This document shows positions 24,253 to 31,046 of a stretch of 40,800 nt of DNA, piece after piece (position 1 is the stretch's first letter; every line of letters begins with the position of its first letter). The stretch is from Cytophagia bacterium. GTDB taxonomy: Bacteria > Bacteroidota > Bacteroidia > UBA7662. The notes beneath the pieces were generated by a model. It worked only from the letters and a program-made list of their open reading frames with translations, was not told the origin of the DNA and ran no database searches. The DNA is taken from contig RFOZ01000003.1 of assembly GCA_009926405.1 (NCBI GenBank), forward strand, positions 1 through 40,800, written 5' to 3'. Position numbers and translations under genes: made by a program.

Positions 24253-24810
24253 TTAGAATTTTTGAATGTAGGGGTTGTCGGAAAATTGCCGACGAAGTTG
24301 TTGTAAATCCCGGCGCAGCGAGGCATCCACGCGCAGGTCACCGCTTTGCATGACATAACCCCCCAAGAGGTCGGGATCCAAAGCGTAGGCGAATTCAACG
24401 CCATCACCTAAGGCGGTACGCAATCGTTGTTCCAAATCCTTCCGGTTACCCTCGTCCATGGATTGGGCGGAACGGACCCGAACCCGAACGGTTCCCTTCT
24501 GTTGTTCAAACAATTCAACAAGGGCTTGGGCCATCCCTCCGGTTTCGGCTTCGCGGTGTTTGCGTACCACCAGTTCCAAAAAGGACATGGTGAGGGGGTC
24601 AAAATTTCCGGCGAACAAGGCTCGAAGCGTTCGATTCTTGGCATCCGCTTTGATAAGGGGCGAACGAAACATCCGATCCAAATCCCGGTTGCTGTGCACA
24701 GCCGCTGACAAAACCTTCATGTTCTCGTAAACGCGCTCCGCACATCCCCGCTCGGTGGCCAAGCGAAGCAACGAAACAGCGTAGCGTTTAGCAATGCGTG
24801 GGTTGTTCAT
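24253..24810 (-). CDS. atpH: ATP synthase F1 subunit delta (OSCP)
   Basis: The peripheral-stalk connector of 185 residues. The N-terminal bundle begins NNPRIAKRYAVSLLRLATERG, where a short helix with RYA and L is the family's usual start, and the C-terminal domain has TVRVRVRSAQSMDE, LEQRLRTALGDGVEFAYALDPDLLGGYVMQSGDLRVDASLRRDLQQLRRQF, matching delta subunits, in particular the GGYxxxxGDxxxDxS pattern. ATG at 24810. It lies between atpF (45-base gap) and atpA. Confidence 0.95.
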   Translation of the reverse strand: MNNPRIAKRYAVSLLRLATERGCAERVYENMKVLSAAVHSNRDLDRMFRSPLIKADAKNRTLRALFAGNFDPLTMSFLELVVRKHREAETGGMAQALVELFEQQKGTVRVRVRSAQSMDEGNRKDLEQRLRTALGDGVEFAYALDPDLLGGYVMQSGDLRVDASLRRDLQQLRRQFSDNPYIQKF

Positions 24811-24855
24811 GGAAGGGAATTGTTACGGGACTTAAGCGAAGGATGGTAGTTTTGA

Positions 24856-25356
24856 TTAGCGGGCAGGAATATTTAGCTCACGGAGTTGCTGTTGCAGGTA
24901 GGCTTCTTGGGCCTCGTCTTTGTGAAGCTCCTTGCGGAGTAGTTTTTCGGCAACATCCACCGATAGCGTTGCAACGAGGTTGCGCACCTCCGTAAAGGTG
25001 GCCTTGCGCTCGTTTTCGATTTCTTGACGTGCCAAATCCAAAAGCCGTTTTCCTTCTTCTTCGGCTTTGGAACGGGCCTCCGAGAGAAGATGATCCCTGG
25101 TCTTCTTGGCTTCGGTCAATAATTGATCTCGCTCGGCACGCGCCTGTGCCATTAGTTGTTCGTTATCAGCCTGCAAACGCACCATGGCTTCACGGGCATC
25201 TTTGGCTGCATCCAGGGCCTGTCTGATTTGGGCATCCCTTTCGTTTACCGAATCCAAAATAGGCTTCCACGCAAACTTGCGGAGAACCAAAAGAAGGAGT
25301 AAAAACGATAGGGCAGGCCAGACCAGCAGACCCAGTTGAGGGGTTACCAAGTCCAT
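24856..25356 (-). CDS. atpF: ATP synthase F0 subunit b
   Basis: The peripheral-stalk subunit of 166 residues. One N-terminal membrane helix (LGLLVWPALSFLLLLLVLRKFAW, about 8-30) is followed by a conserved KPILDSVNERDAQIRQALDAAKDAR and a long, highly charged coiled coil ending in LSVDVAEKLLRKELHKDEAQEAYLQQQLREL. A typical single-b arrangement without a b' gene. ATG at 25356, ten bases after the atpE stop, with AGGAG just upstream in the gap, one of the few Shine-Dalgarno-like sequences in the window. Confidence 0.96.
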   Translation of the reverse strand: MDLVTPQLGLLVWPALSFLLLLLVLRKFAWKPILDSVNERDAQIRQALDAAKDAREAMVRLQADNEQLMAQARAERDQLLTEAKKTRDHLLSEARSKAEEEGKRLLDLARQEIENERKATFTEVRNLVATLSVDVAEKLLRKELHKDEAQEAYLQQQLRELNIPAR

Positions 25357-25366
25357 GGAGACCTCC

Positions 25367-25579
25367 TTAGGCTACCAGCAGGGCAACGACCACCGCAAAC
25401 AAGGCTACCCCTTCGATAAGGGCCGCGGCAATGATCATGGCAGTCTGAATTTTGGGGGCCGCTTCGGGCTGACGGGCAATGGCTTCGGTAGCTGAACCGC
25501 CAATGCGGCCGATACCCATGCCAGCGCCCATGGCGGCGAGTCCTGCTCCAATAGCGGCGAGTCCTGTAATCGTTGTCAT
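25367..25579 (-). CDS. atpE: ATP synthase F0 subunit c
   Basis: The 70-residue hairpin that forms the rotor ring. Helix 1 carries the tight-packing Gly-rich run AAIGAGLAAMGAGMGIGRIG; the cytoplasmic loop has ARQPEA; helix 2 holds the ion-carrying Glu in AALIEGVALFAVVVALL. Following that Glu are Gly-Val-Ala rather than the Ser/Thr and Tyr ligands of Na+-binding rings, so proton coupling is likely (inference from known c-ring motifs). ATG at 25579, 53 bases after the atpB stop. Confidence 0.97.
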   Translation of the reverse strand: MTTITGLAAIGAGLAAMGAGMGIGRIGGSATEAIARQPEAAPKIQTAMIIAAALIEGVALFAVVVALLVA

Positions 25580-25632
25580 AACTTTGAATTTAGGTTGTTG
25601 AGGTTTTGGTTGGTATTTGGAATTCGGTCAAA

Positions 25633-26736
25633 TCAATGGTGTTCATTGGGCTCTGGTTCGGCTGTTGCTAAACCGATAAACAAAGCACTGAGAAGGGTAA
25701 AAACATAAGCCTGTAAGACTGCTACCAGCATTTCGAGGCACTCCATAAAAAGCACAAAAGCCAAAGAAACCGGCGCCATGGCCATGCTTTTGAAGATAAA
25801 AATCAGGGAGATAAGACTGAGAATAATGATGTGCCCTGCCGTGATGTTCGCAAACAAACGTATGGTTAACGCGATAGGCTTGGAGATAATGCCCACCAAT
25901 TCTACAGGAACCATGATGGGATACAACCAAAGGGGTACATGGGGTTTGAAAATATGCCCCCAATAATGTTTGTTACCACTCCAATTGGTGATGACCATCG
26001 TAAAGACCGCAAGCACCAGAGATACGGCAATATTGCCGGTCAAATTGGCCCCTGTCGGAAGCAAGCCCAACAAATTGTTAATCCAAATGAAGAAAAAAGC
26101 CGTTAACAAATACGGCATGTAGCGCTGATAGCGATGTTCGCCAATGTTGGGTCTGGCGATATCATCCCTCACAAAGAGGATAATAGGTTCCAAAAATCGA
26201 GCCATTCCACCGGGGAGGCGTTGTTCGGAGCGGGTGTAGGAACGAGCAACGGACCCAAAAATCAATACCAGCAGGACGACGCTGATAAGCATGGAGGCCA
26301 CATTTTTGGTGATAGAAAAATCCAGTACCCGAAGACCGGAAGCCTCCGAAATATGTCCATGCTCGTCCATTTGAAAGGTTAGACCCTTGGAAACAGGGCG
26401 GGCATGGCCATGATCAAAGGCCGATGACATCATCGTGTGAAGGGTGCCTTGGCACCACAAAAGAACAGGAAGCGGAATCGAAACCGGATGGATCATCCCC
26501 TCCGCATCGGTGTGATCGTACAGATGCCAATCGTGGGCGTCGGCGATGTGATGCAGAATGACTTTGGAGGGATCAAACGTTTGTTCTTCGGCGGTATCCA
26601 CGGATGTATGCCCACCCATGTTTTGGGGTTCAACAGGGGTACCGGCCCATGCAGGACGAGGACCCGAGGTTACCAACCACAAGCCCAGGATACTCAGGCA
26701 AAGGGAAAAACCGCGGACTACTGAACAATGACGCAT
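25633..26736 (-). CDS. atpB: ATP synthase F0 subunit a, with signal peptide and His-rich extension
   Basis: The stator proton channel. From the ATG at 26736 the product is 367 residues: a signal peptide (RGFSLCLSILGLWLVTSG, ending near AWAG), a roughly 110-residue extracytoplasmic extension rich in His (ILHHIADAHDWHLYDHTD, later MMSSAFDHGHAR), then the conserved membrane domain with PYLLTAFFFIWINNLLGLLP and IALTIRLFANITAGH, which contains the essential channel Arg. The extension and signal peptide are usual in Bacteroidota. An in-frame TTG at 26775 would lengthen it by 13 residues; I prefer the ATG because it begins the signal peptide. The C-terminus is TAEPEPNEHH. Confidence 0.95.
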   Translation of the reverse strand: MRHCSVVRGFSLCLSILGLWLVTSGPRPAWAGTPVEPQNMGGHTSVDTAEEQTFDPSKVILHHIADAHDWHLYDHTDAEGMIHPVSIPLPVLLWCQGTLHTMMSSAFDHGHARPVSKGLTFQMDEHGHISEASGLRVLDFSITKNVASMLISVVLLVLIFGSVARSYTRSEQRLPGGMARFLEPIILFVRDDIARPNIGEHRYQRYMPYLLTAFFFIWINNLLGLLPTGANLTGNIAVSLVLAVFTMVITNWSGNKHYWGHIFKPHVPLWLYPIMVPVELVGIISKPIALTIRLFANITAGHIIILSLISLIFIFKSMAMAPVSLAFVLFMECLEMLVAVLQAYVFTLLSALFIGLATAEPEPNEHH

Positions 26737-26793
26737 GGAAGTTGGTGCAATAAAGGGCCTTTGGGCATGAATCAAGGCCGATTTGACCTGATT

Positions 26794-27174
26794 TCAATGC
26801 GGGCGCAAGATAGAGACCAAGGCCCGATTTACAAAAGCCAAATCAAGCAGAATCAAGGCGACCAAAACCAAGGCATCGGGTTTGGATTCCAACACACCCA
26901 AGGATCGAGCCACCAGGATAGCCAAAAGGTTCAAAAGCAGATGAACAAAAGGCAATGGGAAGGCCCACGCCGGGTTCTTTGAAGAACGAAGGGAAAGAGC
27001 GTAAATGCAGAGGAGATACAAAGCATTGACAAAACTCATGAGGGTCCACGTCGTCCACCAGGTTCGCAATCCGGTTTCGCCACAAAAACCTACCAAGGGA
27101 TAAGCAGCGGCCAGCACACTGTGCAGGGCCACAAATCCTAGAAACCAGGACCAAAAAACCGAAAAACGTGCCAA
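26794..27174 (-). CDS. Four-helix membrane protein in the ATP synthase operon, unknown function
   Basis: A 126-residue protein with about four hydrophobic segments: FSVFWSWFLGFVALHSVLAAAYPLVGF, WTTWTLMSFVNALYLLCIYALSL, FPLPFVHLLLNLLAILVARSL and ALVLVALILLDLAFVNRALV. It sits between the AtpI-like gene and atpB, a place where I recall Bacteroidota having an unassigned small membrane protein. No ATG is available. The TTG at 27174 directly follows the TGA of the preceding gene, so start by termination-reinitiation is likely. An assembly or ion-loading role for F0 is possible from position only. Confidence 0.75.
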   Translation of the reverse strand: MARFSVFWSWFLGFVALHSVLAAAYPLVGFCGETGLRTWWTTWTLMSFVNALYLLCIYALSLRSSKNPAWAFPLPFVHLLLNLLAILVARSLGVLESKPDALVLVALILLDLAFVNRALVSILRPH

Positions 27175-27375
27175 TCAACGGTCTTTAAGACGGGACCAAA
27201 CCCCTGCAAAGGCCATCACGAGGCCTAGCAACAGCCCCAAAAGAGTCCAATAAGGTTTGGCACTCCCCTGTCGATGGTCCATTCGAGAGCCCAGCCAGGC
27301 CCCTATTGCGATTGGCAAGGCCATTTGTACGGCCAATCCTCCGTAACGGGCCAGGCCTTCAAGCCGTTTTGGCAT
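27175..27375 (-). CDS. AtpI/AtpZ-like putative F0F1 assembly protein
   Basis: A 66-residue protein with two membrane helices: YGGLAVQMALPIAIGAWLGSRMD and PYWTLLGLLLGLVMAFAGVW. The layout of a short basic N-terminus, a Gly-rich first helix ending in GxxLD-like GSRMD, a short polar loop, a second helix and a basic tail matches the AtpZ/AtpI family, implicated in c-ring assembly or Mg2+/Ca2+ transport next to atpB. ATG at 27375 overlaps the bactofilin stop by 17 bases; ATGs at 27381 and 27390 are possible alternatives. The following gene begins immediately after its TGA. Confidence 0.8.
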   Translation of the reverse strand: MPKRLEGLARYGGLAVQMALPIAIGAWLGSRMDHRQGSAKPYWTLLGLLLGLVMAFAGVWSRLKDR

Positions 27376-27757
27376 GAGCATCACCGGCATAGACCGGACG
27401 CAAGGCCTGCATCGTGCAGCGCCCGGACAACTGAGCCCCTTCCTCAACCACCAACTTGGGAGCAGAAATGTCCCCGGTCACCTGGGCTGTTGCTGACAAC
27501 AAAATGGATTCGGTTGCCTCTATCGGACCGTTAACCTTGCCCAAAACATGAACATTTTGACAACGCACCGGCCCATGGATGGAACCTTGGGCCCCGATAA
27601 CCAGCCGGCCTTCGATTTTTACTTCCCCTTGAACGGTTCCATCCAAACGCAGGTCTCCTTTGCAGGACAAATTGCCTTCCAAAACAGCCCCTTCGGCCAT
27701 GGCATTCATGACAACGCCGGTTGCACGGCCTAGTTTAAGCGGTAATTGCATGTTCAT
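27359..27757 (-). CDS. Bactofilin family cytoskeletal protein
   Basis: A 132-residue polymer-forming protein. The central DUF583 beta-helix is evident as short repeats with alternating hydrophobic residues and Gly turns: EGAVLEGNLSCKGDLRLDGTV, GEVKIEGRLVIGAQGSIHGPV, VHVLGKVNGPIEATESILL and AQVTGDISAPKLVVEEGAQLSG. The flanking tails are short. Bactofilins act as cytoplasmic or membrane-associated scaffolds and often pair with M23 peptidases in cell-shape control. Here the partner position, 15 bases upstream, holds an M23-type membrane anchor lacking the peptidase domain. ATG at 27757, with another ATG two codons later. Confidence 0.92.
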   Translation of the reverse strand: MNMQLPLKLGRATGVVMNAMAEGAVLEGNLSCKGDLRLDGTVQGEVKIEGRLVIGAQGSIHGPVRCQNVHVLGKVNGPIEATESILLSATAQVTGDISAPKLVVEEGAQLSGRCTMQALRPVYAGDAHAKTA

Positions 27758-27772
27758 TGAGCAAATTTAAGG

Positions 27773-28264
27773 TTAACCCCTGGCCTTTCGGTTGGCAAAT
27801 TCCTTTTCAACTTCCAAGCGAAGCAAGGAATCAGCCCATCCACTGGGATCCAGCAAGCTATCTGGGTGATAATTCTGTCCCACCGTCGGTAGCGGTAGGT
27901 CTTGGTACAGCAAAGAATCTTCACCCAACCACTCCATTCTCAAAACAGACCATTGGTTCCGACTGGTTTGGAGATGCTCTTCGAGCGAATCGAGGCGTCG
28001 GGTCTGTTCCACGACTTGTCGCTGCCAATCCCGGTTCGCAGAACCCGGCATATAACCCCCCAACGGCGTGTACAAAAGGAGGGCCCCAAAAAAAAGCCAG
28101 CCCAGGACTAATACGGTGCTAAGCAGGAAAAACCAATTGAGCGGTCGAAGCCGAATATTCACTATGGCATCCAATTCGCCTTCGGTGCGAACAATAATCC
28201 GGTAATCCAAGCGCATTTTTCGCCAGAAACGGAGGAAGCGAGGACCGAAACGCAGGAATTTCAT
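27773..28264 (-). CDS. M23-type membrane anchor protein without the peptidase domain
   Basis: A 163-residue single-pass membrane protein. A basic cytoplasmic start (MKFLRFGPRFLRFWRKMRLD) is followed by YRIIVRTEGELDAIVNIRLRPLN, a membrane helix (about 43-65) and the juxtamembrane block LLYTPLGGYMPGS, then a coiled coil (RQVVEQTRRLDSLEEHLQTSRNQW, about 82-105). From memory, this order (short beta region, one helix, a TPL-EYIPG-like motif, coiled coil) is that of the Bacteroidota M23 peptidases encoded next to bactofilin. Those proteins continue into a LytM domain; this one ends after about 60 more residues and has no HxxxD or HxH zinc motif. Only 15 bases separate its stop from bactofilin, so no domain remnant is present. 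Divergent from porW by 54 bases. Confidence 0.78.
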   Translation of the reverse strand: MKFLRFGPRFLRFWRKMRLDYRIIVRTEGELDAIVNIRLRPLNWFFLLSTVLVLGWLFFGALLLYTPLGGYMPGSANRDWQRQVVEQTRRLDSLEEHLQTSRNQWSVLRMEWLGEDSLLYQDLPLPTVGQNYHPDSLLDPSGWADSLLRLEVEKEFANRKARG

Positions 28265-28289
28265 GAGTTTGGCCGCAATTTATAACTTT

Positions 28290-28307
28290 ACCTCCGTTAT
28301 TGGAGGT
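28290..28307 (+). promoter_or_regulatory. Inverted repeat covering a Shine-Dalgarno-like GGAGGT before the porW-like gene
   Basis: ACCTCC (28290-28295) and GGAGGT (28302-28307) can pair around a six-base loop. GGAGGT is a strong Shine-Dalgarno match 11 bases before the ATG at 28319, in a phylum that rarely uses such sites. A hairpin could hide it. Six base pairs is short, so this is tentative. Confidence 0.3.
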
Positions 28308-28318
28308 TATCCGATTTC

Positions 28319-31042
28319 ATGCGCCACCCGGACCCCCGCTCGTTGATCTCCTCCCCGCCTCCGCGGGTCTTTATCGGTATGGTGTATCGATTTGGATGCA
28401 GCATTGTGGGGGCTGGACGTTGGCAGGCGTTAGGAATCATGGTCTTGGTCGCAACCCTGTGCGTTGGAAAACCCGCCCAAGCGCAGAGTTGGGCCAAACG
28501 CCAATACCAAAACCTAACAGCCCGATTCAATGGCTTGTACTACGCCCGCTTGCGTTACGATGAAGCAATGCAAGAAATCCATCGAAACCACAAAGACGAT
28601 TATGCCCAATGGCTCCCGGTCTTTGTCGAATCCTTGGATGCCTCGGTTGCTTCAGGAAATTCAGCCTTTGAAGAATCCATCAAAAAATGTTCCAACCTGA
28701 TTCAACGCAAGGAACACAGCCGCTGGGTGGACGATGGATTCTTGCTTATCGGGCAATGTTATTATTTGAGGCGAGAATATTTCGACGCCATCGAGACCTT
28801 TCAATATGTTATCAAACGCTACAAGGGCCAACCCAACGCGGACCATGCCGCCGCTTGGTTGGTTCGATCGTATACCGCATCCGGTCAATACGGGCCAGCC
28901 CAGGGCGTCTTTGAAAGGGCCCTTGAAAACCCCAAGGCGGGGGCCCGCAGCCGAGCGATGCTCTACTTGGCGGCAGCCGAATGCCAATTGGCCCAAAAAC
29001 GCCCGGTCAAAGCGGCCGAATACCTCGAAGACGCTCTGCAATACCCCATGGCAGCCGCCCAACGCCGAAGAACGCATTTTTTGTTAGGGCAGATTTATCT
29101 ACAGATTGAAAGCCGCAAAGCCCCGATCCATTTTCAAAAAGCACTGCGTGGACGACCCGATCCCGAACTCCGTTTCCAATGCAAAATCAAATCCGTCACG
29201 GCTTTCACCGATGCTCGCAGCGGGGCCCGCAATGCCCGACGCATCCTTAACAACTTAATCAATTCCAAAAAGTACTTTGCCTACCGCGATGTCCTTTATT
29301 TTGAATTAGCCCTGCTTGACCGAGCCGACAAAAAAAAGCTAGATGCCGAAAAAAACCTTCGACAATCACTAGCTTATTCCTTGGAAATCAACGCCCAACG
29401 CAAAAAAACATGGCTGGCCCTGGCCGATGCCTGCTTTGAGCAAAAACGATACGAAGAGGCCCGGATTTTTTACGATAGTTTGAGCTCCAATATTGACAAA
29501 GAATACCCCCGCTTCAAAGAAATCCGTAACAAACAAGCTTACCTAGGCGAAATGGTTCGCCACTTAAATACCATCGAGGTTCAGGATTCATTGTTGGAAC
29601 TGGGTGCCTTACCCGAAAATAAATTAACCACGCGGCTTACCAAAATTCTGGACGAGGAGCGCAAGGAGGCCGCCCGTATCAAAGCCAAAGCCGAAGATTC
29701 AGCCAAAACAGCTCGCTCCGCCTCCAACACCAACCAGTGGGTCGATCCACTCCTACTTCAGCGTACCATGAACAATTCAACGGTAGCATCAGCGGGTGGG
29801 GATTGGCATTTTTACAACAACCAACTAATAGGCAGCGATTACAACCAGTTTTTGCAAATCTGGGGCAAACGGGCCAACGCCGATCATTGGAGGCGATCCG
29901 CCGGAAACCAAAACACGATGGAAGAAGGTCCGATAGGAATCAACCCTGCTTCGGTCGATTCCGAGGAGGACCCCCTAATGGACTCCCTCAACAAACTCCC
30001 ACGGACGGTCGAAAACCTGATGTTACGAATACCCCGGGACGAGGCCTCACGAAACAAGGCTTTGGCCGCCATCCGCAAGGCCCACCTAGCCCTTGCCCGC
30101 CTCTACAAAGATCGCTTTGGTGACTACCGAGCTGCGCTCCCCTGGGTGGAAAATCACCTGGAACGCTTTCCGGGCAGTTCGACGGAACCCGAAGTTTTGT
30201 ACCAAGCTTTTCGTTGTTACGAAGGCCTGGATCGCCGTGATCGTCGGGATCAAAGCGCCCGCCTCCTGGATAGCTTATACCCTGAATCACCCTTCACGGC
30301 CATGATTCATGGCAAAAGCCCTGCAAACTCCGATTCAATGCGCATGGCCGCTGAAACCCATTACCGTCGTTGTTACCAACTCTACAGGGCGGGCCGCTAC
30401 GACTCGGTGGTCTACGAATGCAAATGGGCCAAATCCCGCTTTGGCTCCGATACTTTGATGCCTTACTTTGGGTTTTTGGAAAGTGTTTCTGCTTCCCGCA
30501 AAGACAGCACCCTGCTCTTCCAAAGTTTGGAGTCCTATGCCAGCCAAACAGCCCAGCCATCCATTGCCTACGCTGCCCAATCCATGCTGGATGCCTTGTT
30601 CCCTCAAAAATCCAAGGCAAGAGCCGGGAGTGGCCAGGCCGATGAAACAGGCCGGGTCAAAGACCGCTACGAATTCAAAGGGGATACCATGCAACCTCAC
30701 TACCTTGTGTTACGAATGAACGCTTCTGTTTACCAAAAAAACATAGAGATTGGGGTCAAATTGAGCCGCTTCGCCGAAAAAAATTATCGTCGGCTTGGTG
30801 TCAAAATCTCCTACCCCATCTACCGGGAAGTGGAGCAATTGGTCCTCGTGAAAGAAGCTCCCGACCGTCTCATCGCGCTTCAATTCTGGCAACAAGCCAA
30901 AAACGATTCCGAACTTTTCAGGGATCTCCCTGCCGGTTCCTACGATTGGTTCTATGTTGCTCGCGATGATTTTAACAAGCTATACAAAAACCTATCGCTC
31001 AACGATTACTTGATCTTGTTCCAACGGGAACACCAACCCTGA
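28319..31042 (+). CDS. porW: TPR protein, SprE/PorW-like (gliding/type IX secretion)
   Basis: A 907-residue secreted TPR protein. The signal region is VLVATLCVGKPAQAQ, with cleavage after AQA. The mature start NLTARFNGLYYARLRYDEAM...HKDDYAQWLPVF matches my memory of SprE/PorW, in which a T-x-YN-G-Y-N stretch is followed by DD(F/Y)xxxLPV. At least six TPR-like helical pairs follow (DDGFLLIGQCYYLRREYFDAIETFQ; AAECQLAQKRPVKAAEYLEDAL and others), then a Ser/Asn-rich middle and a C-terminus (YDWFYVARDDFNKLYKNLSLNDYLILF) like the SprE end. PorW is needed for T9SS function. The start could instead be ATG 28379 or 28439. No lipobox is seen. It is followed after four bases by PBP1A and is divergent from the M23-like gene. 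Confidence 0.82.
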   Translation: MRHPDPRSLISSPPPRVFIGMVYRFGCSIVGAGRWQALGIMVLVATLCVGKPAQAQSWAKRQYQNLTARFNGLYYARLRYDEAMQEIHRNHKDDYAQWLPVFVESLDASVASGNSAFEESIKKCSNLIQRKEHSRWVDDGFLLIGQCYYLRREYFDAIETFQYVIKRYKGQPNADHAAAWLVRSYTASGQYGPAQGVFERALENPKAGARSRAMLYLAAAECQLAQKRPVKAAEYLEDALQYPMAAAQRRRTHFLLGQIYLQIESRKAPIHFQKALRGRPDPELRFQCKIKSVTAFTDARSGARNARRILNNLINSKKYFAYRDVLYFELALLDRADKKKLDAEKNLRQSLAYSLEINAQRKKTWLALADACFEQKRYEEARIFYDSLSSNIDKEYPRFKEIRNKQAYLGEMVRHLNTIEVQDSLLELGALPENKLTTRLTKILDEERKEAARIKAKAEDSAKTARSASNTNQWVDPLLLQRTMNNSTVASAGGDWHFYNNQLIGSDYNQFLQIWGKRANADHWRRSAGNQNTMEEGPIGINPASVDSEEDPLMDSLNKLPRTVENLMLRIPRDEASRNKALAAIRKAHLALARLYKDRFGDYRAALPWVENHLERFPGSSTEPEVLYQAFRCYEGLDRRDRRDQSARLLDSLYPESPFTAMIHGKSPANSDSMRMAAETHYRRCYQLYRAGRYDSVVYECKWAKSRFGSDTLMPYFGFLESVSASRKDSTLLFQSLESYASQTAQPSIAYAAQSMLDALFPQKSKARAGSGQADETGRVKDRYEFKGDTMQPHYLVLRMNASVYQKNIEIGVKLSRFAEKNYRRLGVKISYPIYREVEQLVLVKEAPDRLIALQFWQQAKNDSELFRDLPAGSYDWFYVARDDFNKLYKNLSLNDYLILFQREHQP

Positions 31043-31046
31043 GCCT

